Shown in pieces: positions 1-12,305 of a DNA stretch of 64,000 bases. Source of the stretch: Mesostigma viride. Lineage: Eukaryota; Streptophyta; Mesostigmatophyceae; Mesostigmatales; Mesostigmataceae. Below the pieces are notes generated by a model that saw only the letters and a program-made list of their open reading frames with translations, did no database searches and had not been told where the DNA came from. The stretch is taken from contig RPFO01000127.1 of assembly GCA_009746045.1 (NCBI GenBank), positions 1,483,638 to 1,547,637 of the forward strand, given 5' to 3'. A program made the translations under genes and the position numbers. Each line of letters starts with the position of its first letter. The first letter of the stretch is position 1.

Positions 1-3000
1 GTCATCCATCCTACCCTTCCCCCCACACACACACTTGTAGCTACCGTGATGAGGTATTCTTGCCCCGTCATCCATCCCTACCCTTCCCCCCCACACACCT
101 TGTAGCTACCGTTGATGAGGTATTCTTGCCCGTCATCCATCCCTACCCTTCCCCCCCCCCACCCTTGTAGCTACCGATGAGGTATTCTTGCCCCGCATCC
201 ATCCTACCCTTCCCCCCCCCCACACACCTTGTAGCTTACCGTGATGAGGTATTCTTGCCCCGTCATCCATCCCTACCCTTCCCCCCCACACACCTTGTAG
301 CTACCGTGATGAGGTATTCTTGCCCCGTCATCCATCCTACCCTTCCCCCACACACCTTGTAGCTACCGTGATGAGGTATTCTTGCCCCGTCATCCATCCC
401 TACCCTTCCCCCCCACACACCCTTGTAGCTACCGTGTATTCTTGCCCCGTCATCCATCCCTACCCTTCCCCCCCCACACCTTGTAGCTACCGTGAAGGTA
501 TTCTTTGCCCCGTCATCCATCCCTACCCTTCCCCCCCCACACCTTGTAGCTACCGTGATGAGGTATTCTTGCCCCGTCATCCATCCCTACCCTTCCCCCC
601 CACACACCTTGTAGCTACCGTGATGAGGTATTCTTGCCCCGTCATCCATCCCTACCCTTCCCCCCCCCACACACCTTGTAGCTACCGTGATGAGGTATTC
701 TTGCCCCGTCATCCATCCCTACCCTTCCCCCCCACACACACCTTGTAGCTACCGTGATGAGGTATTCTTGCCCCGTCATCCATCCCTACCCTTCCCCCCC
801 ACACACACCTTGTAGCTACCGTGATGAGGTATTCTTGCCCCGTCATCCATCCCTACCCTTCCCCCCCACACACACCTTGTAGCTACCGTGATGAGGTATT
901 CTTGCCCCGTCATCCATCCCTACCCTTCCCCCCCACACACCTTGTAGCTACCGTGATGAGGTATTCTTGCCCCGTCATCCATCCCTACCCTTCCCCCCCC
1001 CACACACCTTGTAGCTACCGTGATGAGGTATTCTTGCCCCGTCATCCATCCCTACCCTTCCCCCCCCCACACACCTTGTAGCTACCGTGATGAGGTATTC
1101 TTGCCCCGTCATCCATCCCTACCCTTCCCCCCCCACACACCTTGTAGCTACCGTGATGAGGTATTCTTGCCCCGTCATCCATCCCTACCCTTCCCCCCCC
1201 ACACACCTTGTAGCTACCGTGATGAGGTATTCTTGCCCCGTCATCCATCCCTACCCTTCCCCCCCACACACACACCTTGTAGCTACCGTGATGAGGTATT
1301 CTTGCCCCGTCATCCATCCCTACCCTTCCCCCCACACACCTTGTAGCTACCGTGATGAGGTATTCTTGCCCCGTCATCCATCCCTACCCTTCCCCCCCCC
1401 CACACCTTGTAGCTACCGTGATGAGGTATTCTTGCCCCGTCATCCATCCCTACCCTTCCCCCCCACACACACCTTGTAGCTACCGTGATGAGGTATTCTT
1501 GCCCCGTCATCCATCCCTACCCTTCCCCCCCCACACACCTTGTAGCTACCGTGATGAGGTATTCTTGCCCCGTCATCCATCCCTACCCTTCCCCCCCACA
1601 CACACCTTGTAGCTACCGTGATGAGGTATTCTTGCCCCGTCATCCATCCCTACCCTTCCCCCCCACACACACCTTGTAGCTACCGGATGAGGTTTCTTGC
1701 CCCGTCATCCATCCCTACCCTTCCCCCCCACACACCTTGTAGCTACCGTGATGAGGTATTCTTGCCCCGTCATCCATCCCTACCCTTCCCCCCCCCACAC
1801 ACCTTGTAGCTACCGTGATGAGGTATTCTTGCCCCGTCATCCATCCCTACCCTTCCCCCCACACACACCTTGTAGCTACCGTGATGAGGTATTCTTGCCC
1901 CGTCATCCATCCCTACCCTTCCCCCCCCACACACCTTGTAGCTACCGTGATGAGGTATTCTTGCCCCGTCATCCATCCCTACCCTTCCCCCCCCACACAC
2001 CTTGTAGCTACCGTGATGAGGTATTCTTGCCCCGTCATCCATCCCTACCCTTCCCCCCCACACACACCTTGTAGCTACCGTGATGAGGTATTCTTGCCCC
2101 GTCATCCATCCCTACCCTTCCCCCCCCCACACACCTTGTAGCTACCGTGATGAGGTATTCTTGCCCCGTCATCCATCCCTACCCTTCCCCCCCACACACC
2201 TTGTAGCTACCGTGATGAGGTATTCTTGCCCCGTCATCCATCCCTACCCTTCCCCCCCCCACACACCTTGTAGCTACCGTGATGAGGTATTCTTGCCCCG
2301 TCATCCATCCCTACCCTTCCCCCCCACACACCTTGTAGCTACCGTGATGAGGTATTCTTGCCCCGTCATCCATCCCTACCCTTCCCCCCCCACACACACC
2401 TTGTAGCTACCGTGATGAGGTATTCTTGCCCCGTCATCCATCCCTACCCTTCCCCCCCCACACACCTTGTAGCTACCGTGATGAGGTATTCTTGCCCCGT
2501 CATCCATCCCTACCCTTCCCCCCCCACACACCTTGTAGCTACCGTGATGAGGTATTCTTGCCCCGTCATCCATCCCTACCCTTCCCCCCCACACACCTTG
2601 TAGCTACCGTGATGAGGTATTCTTGCCCCGTCATCCATCCCTACCCTTCCCCCCCACACACCTTGTAGCTACCGTGATGAGGTATTCTTGCCCCGTCATC
2701 CATCCCTACCCTTCCCCCCCCCACACACCTTGTAGCTACCGTGATGAGGTATTCTTGCCCCGTCATCCATCCCTACCCTTCCCCCCCCACACACCTTGTA
2801 GCTACCGTGATGAGGTATTCTTGCCCCGTCATCCATCCCTACCCTTCCCCCCCCACACACCTTGTAGCTACCGTGATGAGGTATTCTTGCCCCGTCATCC
2901 ATCCCTACCCTTCCCCCCCCACACACCTTGTAGCTACCGTGATGAGGTATTCTTGCCCCGTCATCCATCCCTACCCTTCCCCCCCCACACACCTTGTAGC

Positions 3001-6000
3001 TACCGTGATGAGGTATTCTTGCCCCGTCATCCATCCCTACCCTTCCCCCCCCACACACCTTGTAGCTACCGTGATGAGGTATTCTTGCCCCGTCATCCAT
3101 CCCTACCCTTCCCCCCCACACACCTTGTAGCTACCGTGATGAGGTATTCTTGCCCCGTCATCCATCCCTACCCTTCCCCCCCCACACACCTTGTAGCTAC
3201 CGTGATGAGGTATTCTTGCCCCGTCATCCATCCCTACCCTTCCCCCCCCACACACCTTGTAGCTACCGTGATGAGGTATTCTTGCCCCGTCATCCATCCC
3301 TACCCTTCCCCCCCCACACACCTTGTAGCTACCGTGATGAGGTATTCTTGCCCCGTCATCCATCCCTACCCTTCCCCCCCACACACACCTTGTAGCTACC
3401 GTGATGAGGTATTCTTGCCCCGTCATCCATCCCTACCCTTCCCCCCCACACACACCTTGTAGCTACCGTGATGAGGTATTCTTGCCCCGTCATCCATCCC
3501 TACCCTTCCCCCCCACACACCTTGTAGCTACCGTGATGAGGTATTCTTGCCCCGTCATCCATCCCTACCCTTCCCCCCCCACACACCTTGTAGCTACCGT
3601 GATGAGGTATTCTTGCCCCGTCATCCATCCCTACCCTTCCCCCCCCACACACCTTGTAGCTACCGTGATGAGGTATTCTTGCCCCGTCATCCATCCCTAC
3701 CCTTCCCCCCCACACACACCTTGTAGCTACCGTGATGAGGTATTCTTGCCCCGTCATCCATCCCTACCCTTCCCCCCCCACACACCTTGTAGCTACCGTG
3801 ATGAGGTATTCTTGCCCCGTCATCCATCCCTACCCTTCCCCCCCCACACACCTTGTAGCTACCGTGATGAGGTATTCTTGCCCCGTCATCCATCCCTACC
3901 CTTCCCCCCCACACACCTTGTAGCTACCGTGATGAGGTATTCTTGCCCCGTCATCCATCCCTACCCTTCCCCCCCACACACCTTGTAGCTACCGTGATGA
4001 GGTATTCTTGCCCCGTCATCCATCCCTACCCTTCCCCCCCACACACACCTTGTAGCTACCGTGATGAGGTATTCTTGCCCCGTCATCCATCCCTACCCTT
4101 CCCCCCCCACACACCTTGTAGCTACCGTGATGAGGTATTCTTGCCCCGTCATCCATCCCTACCCTTCCCCCCCCACACACCTTGTAGCTACCGTGATGAG
4201 GTATTCTTGCCCCGTCATCCATCCCTACCCTTCCCCCCCCACACACACCTTGTAGCTACCGTGATGAGGTATTCTTGCCCCGTCATCCATCCCTACCCTT
4301 CCCCCCCCACACACCTTGTAGCTACCGTGATGAGGTATTCTTGCCCCGTCATCCATCCCTACCCTTCCCCCCCCACACACCTTGTAGCTACCGTGATGAG
4401 GTATTCTTGCCCCGTCATCCATCCCTACCCTTCCCCCCCCCACACACCTTGTAGCTACCGTGATGAGGTATTCTTGCCCCGTCATCCATCCCTACCCTTC
4501 CCCCCACACACACCTTGTAGCTACCGTGATGAGGTATTCTTGCCCCGTCATCCATCCCTACCCTTCCCCCCCCACACACCTTGTAGCTACCGTGATGAGG
4601 TATTCTTGCCCCGTCATCCATCCCTACCCTTCCCCCCCACACACACCTTGTAGCTACCGTGATGAGGTATTCTTGCCCCGTCATCCATCCCTACCCTTCC
4701 CCCCCACACACCTTGTAGCTACCGTGATGAGGTATTCTTGCCCCGTCATCCATCCCTACCCTTCCCCCCCCACACACCTTGTAGCTACCGTGATGAGGTA
4801 TTCTTGCCCCGTCATCCATCCCTACCCTTCCCCCCCACACACACCTTGTAGCTACCGTGATGAGGTATTCTTGCCCCGTCATCCATCCCTACCCTTCCCC
4901 CCCCACACACCTTGTAGCTACCGTGATGAGGTATTCTTGCCCCGTCATCCATCCCTACCCTTCCCCCCCCACACACACCTTGTAGCTACCGTGATGAGGT
5001 ATTCTTGCCCCGTCATCCATCCCTACCCTTCCCCCCCCACACACCTTGTAGCTACCGTGATGAGGTATTCTTGCCCCGTCATCCATCCCTACCCTTCCCC
5101 CCCCACACACACCTTGTAGCTACCGTGATGAGGTATTCTTGCCCCGTCATCCATCCCTACCCTTCCCCCCCACACACCTTGTAGCTACCGTGATGAGGTA
5201 TTCTTGCCCCGTCATCCATCCCTACCCTTCCCCCCCACACACACCTTGTAGCTACCGTGATGAGGTATTCTTGCCCCGTCATCCATCCCTACCCTTCCCC
5301 CCCCACACACCTTGTAGCTACCGTGATGAGGTATTCTTGCCCCGTCATCCATCCCTACCCTTCCCCCCCACACACACCTTGTAGCTACCGTGATGAGGTA
5401 TTCTTGCCCCGTCATCCATCCCTACCCTTCCCCCCCCACACACCTTGTAGCTACCGTGATGAGGTATTCTTGCCCCGTCATCCATCCCTACCCTTCCCCC
5501 CCCCACACACCTTGTAGCTACCGTGATGAGGTATTCTTGCCCCGTCATCCATCCCTACCCTTCCCCCCCCACACACCTTGTAGCTACCGTGATGAGGTAT
5601 TCTTGCCCCGTCATCCATCCCTACCCTTCCCCCCCCACACACCTTGTAGCTACCGTGATGAGGTATTCTTGCCCCGTCATCCATCCCTACCCTTCCCCCC
5701 CCCACACACCTTGTAGCTACCGTGATGAGGTATTCTTGCCCCGTCATCCATCCCTACCCTTCCCCCCCACACACACCTTGTAGCTACCGTGATGAGGTAT
5801 TCTTGCCCCGTCATCCATCCCTACCCTTCCCCCCCCACACACCTTGTAGCTACCGTGATGAGGTATTCTTGCCCCGTCATCCATCCCTACCCTTCCCCCC
5901 CACACACACCTTGTAGCTACCGTGATGAGGTATTCTTGCCCCGTCATCCATCCCTACCCTTCCCCCCCCACACACCTTGTAGCTACCGTGATGAGGTATT

Positions 6001-9000
6001 CTTGCCCCGTCATCCATCCCTACCCTTCCCCCCCACACACACCTTGTAGCTACCGTGATGAGGTATTCTTGCCCCGTCATCCATCCCTACCCTTCCCCCC
6101 CCACACACCTTGTAGCTACCGTGATGAGGTATTCTTGCCCCGTCATCCATCCCTACCCTTCCCCCCCCACACACACCTTGTAGCTACCGTGATGAGGTAT
6201 TCTTGCCCCGTCATCCATCCCTACCCTTCCCCCCCCACACACACCTTGTAGCTACCGTGATGAGGTATTCTTGCCCCGTCATCCATCCCTACCCTTCCCC
6301 CCCACACACCTTGTAGCTACCGTGATGAGGTATTCTTGCCCCGTCATCCATCCCTACCCTTCCCCCCCCACACACCTTGTAGCTACCGTGATGAGGTATT
6401 CTTGCCCCGTCATCCATCCCTACCCTTCCCCCCCCACACACCTTGTAGCTACCGTGATGAGGTATTCTTGCCCCGTCATCCATCCCTACCCTTCCCCCCC
6501 ACACACACCTTGTAGCTACCGTGATGAGGTATTCTTGCCCCGTCATCCATCCCTACCCTTCCCCCCCCACACACCTTGTAGCTACCGTGATGAGGTATTC
6601 TTGCCCCGTCATCCATCCCTACCCTTCCCCCCCCACACACCTTGTAGCTACCGTGATGAGGTATTCTTGCCCCGTCATCCATCCCTACCCTTCCCCCCCA
6701 CACACACCTTGTAGCTACCGTGATGAGGTATTCTTGCCCCGTCATCCATCCCTACCCTTCCCCCCCCACACACCTTGTAGCTACCGTGATGAGGTATTCT
6801 TGCCCCGTCATCCATCCCTACCCTTCCCCCCCCACACACCTTGTAGCTACCGTGATGAGGTATTCTTGCCCCGTCATCCATCCCTACCCTTCCCCCCCCA
6901 CACACCTTGTAGCTACCGTGATGAGGTATTCTTGCCCCGTCATCCATCCCTACCCTTCCCCCCCCACACACCTTGTAGCTACCGTGATGAGGTATTCTTG
7001 CCCCGTCATCCATCCCTACCCTTCCCCCCCCACACACCTTGTAGCTACCGTGATGAGGTATTCTTGCCCCGTCATCCATCCCTACCCTTCCCCCCCCACA
7101 CACCTTGTAGCTACCGTGATGAGGTATTCTTGCCCCGTCATCCATCCCTACCCTTCCCCCCCACACACACCTTGTAGCTACCGTGATGAGGTATTCTTGC
7201 CCCGTCATCCATCCCTACCCTTCCCCCCCCACACACCTTGTAGCTACCGTGATGAGGTATTCTTGCCCCGTCATCCATCCCTACCCTTCCCCCCCACACA
7301 CACCTTGTAGCTACCGTGATGAGGTATTCTTGCCCCGTCATCCATCCCTACCCTTCCCCCCCCCACACACCTTGTAGCTACCGTGATGAGGTATTCTTGC
7401 CCCGTCATCCATCCCTACCCTTCCCCCCCCACACACACCTTGTAGCTACCGTGATGAGGTATTCTTGCCCCGTCATCCATCCCTACCCTTCCCCCCCCAC
7501 ACACCTTGTAGCTACCGTGATGAGGTATTCTTGCCCCGTCATCCATCCCTACCCTTCCCCCCCCACACACCTTGTAGCTACCGTGATGAGGTATTCTTGC
7601 CCCGTCATCCATCCCTACCCTTCCCCCCCCACACACACCTTGTAGCTACCGTGATGAGGTATTCTTGCCCCGTCATCCATCCCTACCCTTCCCCCCCACA
7701 CACACCTTGTAGCTACCGTGATGAGGTATTCTTGCCCCGTCATCCATCCCTACCCTTCCCCCCCCACACACCTTGTAGCTACCGTGATGAGGTATTCTTG
7801 CCCCGTCATCCATCCCTACCCTTCCCCCCCCACACACCTTGTAGCTACCGTGATGAGGTATTCTTGCCCCGTCATCCATCCCTACCCTTCCCCCCCCACA
7901 CACCTTGTAGCTACCGTGATGAGGTATTCTTGCCCCGTCATCCATCCCTACCCTTCCCCCCCACACACCTTGTAGCTACCGTGATGAGGTATTCTTGCCC
8001 CGTCATCCATCCCTACCCTTCCCCCCCACACACACCTTGTAGCTACCGTGATGAGGTATTCTTGCCCCGTCATCCATCCCTACCCTTCCCCCCCCACACA
8101 CCTTGTAGCTACCGTGATGAGGTATTCTTGCCCCGTCATCCATCCCTACCCTTCCCCCCCCACACACCTTGTAGCTACCGTGATGAGGTATTCTTGCCCC
8201 GTCATCCATCCCTACCCTTCCCCCCCACACACACCTTGTAGCTACCGTGAGGTATTCTTGCCCCGTCATCCATCCCTACCCTTCCCCCCCCACACACCTT
8301 GTAGCTACCGTGATGAGGTATTCTTGCCCCGTCATCCATCCCTACCCTTCCCCCCCCACACACCTTGTAGCTACCGTGATGAGGTATTCTTGCCCCGTCA
8401 TCCATCCCTACCCTTCCCCCCCCACACACACCTTGTAGCTACCGTGATGAGGTATTCTTGCCCCGTCATCCATCCCTACCCTTCCCCCCCACACACACCT
8501 TGTAGCTACCGTGATGAGGTATTCTTGCCCCGTCATCCATCCCTACCCTTCCCCCCCACACACACCTTGTAGCTACCGTGATGAGGTATTCTTGCCCCGT
8601 CATCCATCCCTACCCTTCCCCCCCCCACACACCTTGTAGCTACCGTGATGAGGTATTCTTGCCCCGTCATCCATCCCTACCCTTCCCCCCCCACACACAC
8701 CTTGTAGCTACCGTGATGAGGTATTCTTGCCCCGTCATCCATCCCTACCCTTCCCCCCCACACACCTTGTAGCTACCGTGATGAGGTATTCTTGCCCCGT
8801 CATCCATCCCTACCCTTCCCCCCCACACACACCTTGTAGCTACCGTGATGAGGTATTCTTGCCCCGTCATCCATCCCTACCCTTCCCCCCCCACACACCT
8901 TGTAGCTACCGTGATGAGGTATTCTTGCCCCGTCATCCATCCCTACCCTTCCCCCCCCACACACACCTTGTAGCTACCGTGATGAGGTATTCTTGCCCCG

Positions 9001-12000
9001 TCATCCATCCCTACCCTTCCCCCCCACACACACCTTGTAGCTACCGTGATGAGGTATTCTTGCCCCGTCATCCATCCCTACCCTTCCCCCCCCACACACC
9101 TTGTAGCTACCGTGATGAGGTATTCTTGCCCCGTCATCCATCCCTACCCTTCCCCCCCACACACACCTTGTAGCTACCGTGATGAGGTATTCTTGCCCCG
9201 TCATCCATCCCTACCCTTCCCCCCCACACACACCTTGTAGCTACCGTGATGAGGTATTCTTGCCCCGTCATCCATCCCTACCCTTCCCCCCACACACACC
9301 TTGTAGCTACCGTGATGAGGTATTCTTGCCCCGTCACCCATCCCTACCCTTCCCCCCCACACACACCTTGTAGCTACCGTGATGAGGTATTCTTGCCCCG
9401 TCACCCATCCCTACCCTTCCCCCCCACACACCTTGTAGCTACCGTGATGAGGTATTCTTGCCCCGTCACCCATCCCTACCCTTCCCCCCCCACACACCTT
9501 GTAGCTACCGTGATGAGGTATTCTTGCCCCGTCACCCATCCCTACCCTTCCCCCCCACACACACCTTGTAGCTACCGTGATGAGGTATTCTTGCCCCGTC
9601 ATCCATCCCTACCCTTCCCCCCCCACACACCTTGTAGCTACCGTGATGAGGTATTCTTGCCCCGTCATCCATCCCTACCCTTCCCCCCCCACACCTTGTA
9701 GCTACCGTGATTCTTGCCCCGTCATCCATCCCTACCCTTCCCCCCCACACACCTTGTAGCTACCGTGATGAGGTATTCTTGCCCCGTCATCCATCCCTAC
9801 CCTTCCCCCCCCCACACCTTGTAGCTACCGGATATTCTTGCCCCGTCATCCATCCCTACCCTTCCCCCCCACACACACCTTGTAGCTACCGTGATGAGGT
9901 ATTCTTGCCCCGTCACCCATCCCTACCCTTCCCCCCCCACACACCTTGTAGCTACCGGTATTCTTGCCCCGTCACCCATCCCTACCCTTCCCCCCCCACA
10001 CCTTGTAGCTACCGGTATTCTTGCCCCGTCATCCATCCCTACCCTTCCCCCCCACACACACACCTTGTAGCTACCGTGATGAGGTATTCTTGCCCCGTCA
10101 TCCATCCCTACCCTTCCCCCCCCACACACCTTGTAGCTACCGGTATTCTTGCCCCGTCACCCATCCCTACCCTTCCCCCCCACACACACCTTGTAGCTAC
10201 CGTGATGAGGTATTCTTGCCCCGTCATCCATCCCTACCCTTCCCCCCACACACACACCTTGTAGCTACCGTGATGAGGTATTCTTGCCCCGTCACCCATC
10301 CCTACCCTTCCCCCCCACACACCTTGTAGCTACCGGTATTCTTGCCCCGTCACCCATCCCTACCCTTCCCCCCCACACACACACCTTGTAGCTACCGTGA
10401 TGAGGTATTCTTGCCCCGTCATCCATCCCTACCCTTCCCCCCCACACACACCTTGTAGCTACCGTGATGAGGTATTCTTGCCCCGTCATCCATCCCTACC
10501 CTTCCCCCACACACACACCTTGTAGCTACCGTGATGAGGTATTCTTGCCCCGTCACCCATCCCTACCCTTCCCCCCCCCACACCTTGTAGCTACCGGTAT
10601 TCTTGCCCCGTCACCCATCCCTACCCTTCCCCCCCCACACACCTTGTAGCTACCGTGATGAGGTATTCTTGCCCCGTCATCCATCCCTACCCTTCCCCCC
10701 CACACACACCTTGTAGCTACCGTGATGAGGTATTCTTGCCCCGTCATCCATCCCTACCCTTCCCCCCCCACACACACCTTGTAGCTACCGTGATGAGGTA
10801 TTCTTGCCCCGTCATCCATCCCTACCCTTCCCCCCCCACACACCTTGTAGCTACCGTGATGAGGTATTCTTGCCCCGTCATCCATCCCTACCCTTCCCCC
10901 CCACACACACCTTGTAGCTACCGTGATGAGGTATTCTTGCCCCGTCATCCATCCCTACCCTTCCCCCCCCACACACCTTGTAGCTACCGTGATGAGGTAT
11001 TCTTGCCCCGTCATCCATCCCTACCCTTCCCCCCCCACACACCTTGTAGCTACCGTGATGAGGTATTCTTGCCCCGTCACCCATCCCTACCCTTCCCCCC
11101 CACACACCTTGTAGCTACCGTGATGAGGTATTCTTGCCCCGTCATCCATCCCTACCCTTCCCCCCCCACACACCTTGTAGCTACCGTGATGGGTATTCTT
11201 GCCCCGTCATCCATCCCTACCCTTCCCCCCCCACACACCTTGTAGCTACCGTGATGAGGTATTCTTGCCCCGTCATCCATCCCTACCCTTCCCCCCCACA
11301 CACACCTTGTAGCTACCGTGATGAGGTATTCTTGCCCCGTCACCCATCCCTACCCTTCCCCCCCACACACACCTTGTAGCTACCGTGATGAGGTATTCTT
11401 GCCCCGTCACCCATCCCTACCCTTCCCCCCCCCACACACCTTGTAGCTACCGTGATGAGGTATTCTTGCCCCGTCATCCATCCCTACCCTTCCCCCCCCC
11501 ACACACCTTGTAGCTACCGTGATGAGGTATTCTTGCCCCGTCATCCATCCCTACCCTTCCCCCCCCCACACACCTTGTAGCTACCGTGATGAGGTATTCT
11601 TGCCCCGTCACCCATCCCTACCCTTCCCCCCCCACACACCTTGTAGCTACCGTGATGAGGTATTCTTGCCCCGTCATCCATCCCTACCCTTCCCCCCACA
11701 CACACCTTGTAGCTACCGTGATGAGGTATTCTTGCCCCGTCACCCATCCCTACCCTTCCCCCCCACACACACCTTGTAGCTACCGTGATGAGGTATTCTT
11801 GCCCCGTCATCCATCCCTACCCTTCCCCCCCACACACCTTGTAGCTACCGTGATGAGGTATTCTTGCCCCGTCATCCATCCCTACCCTTCCCCCCCCACA
11901 CACCTTGTAGCTACCGTGATGAGGTATTCTTGCCCCGTCACCCATCCCTACCCTTCCCCCCCCACACACCTTGTAGCTACCGTGATGAGGTATTCTTGCC

Positions 12001-12294
12001 CCGTCACCCATCCCTACCCTTCCCCCCCACACACCTTGTAGCTACCGTGATGATGAGGTATTCTTGCCCCGTCACCCATCCCTACCCTTCCCCCCACACA
12101 CACCTTGTAGCTACCGTGATGAGGTATTCTTGCCCCGTCACCCATCCCTACCCTTCCCCCCACACACACCTTGTAGCTACCGTAATGAGGTATTCTTGCC
12201 CCGTCATCCATCCCTACCCTTCCCCCCCCACACACCTTGTAGCTACCGTGATGAGGTATTCTTGCCCCGTCATCCATCCCTACCCTTCCCCCCC
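1..12294. repeat. Giant intronic minisatellite, ~66-bp unit, about 185 copies
   Basis: The whole stretch is a head-to-tail array of one unit: a gatgaggtattcttgcc core, a gtcatccatccctaccc segment, a run of 6-9 C, 2-4 CA dinucleotides, then ccttgtagctaccgt. Unit length varies from about 60 to 68 bp, mainly through the C run and the CA count. Units near the right end carry a gtcaccc variant (from about 9330) and a shortened form lacking tgatga (about 9950-10620), so the far end is more uniform. The array begins before the window and ends in a degenerate unit that runs into a coding exon at 12306 through cccttgcag, so it lies inside an intron. Long open frames through it exist only because the common unit is a multiple of three. 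I do not regard them as genes. Confidence 0.97.
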
Positions 12295-12305
12295 CACCCT
12301 TGCAG

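Noticed and set aside
1-12294. CRISPR array or telomeric repeat
   Set aside because: There are no unique spacers, since the whole unit repeats, and the unit is not a telomere repeat although it contains gggtaggg reversed. The context is an intron of a eukaryotic gene.
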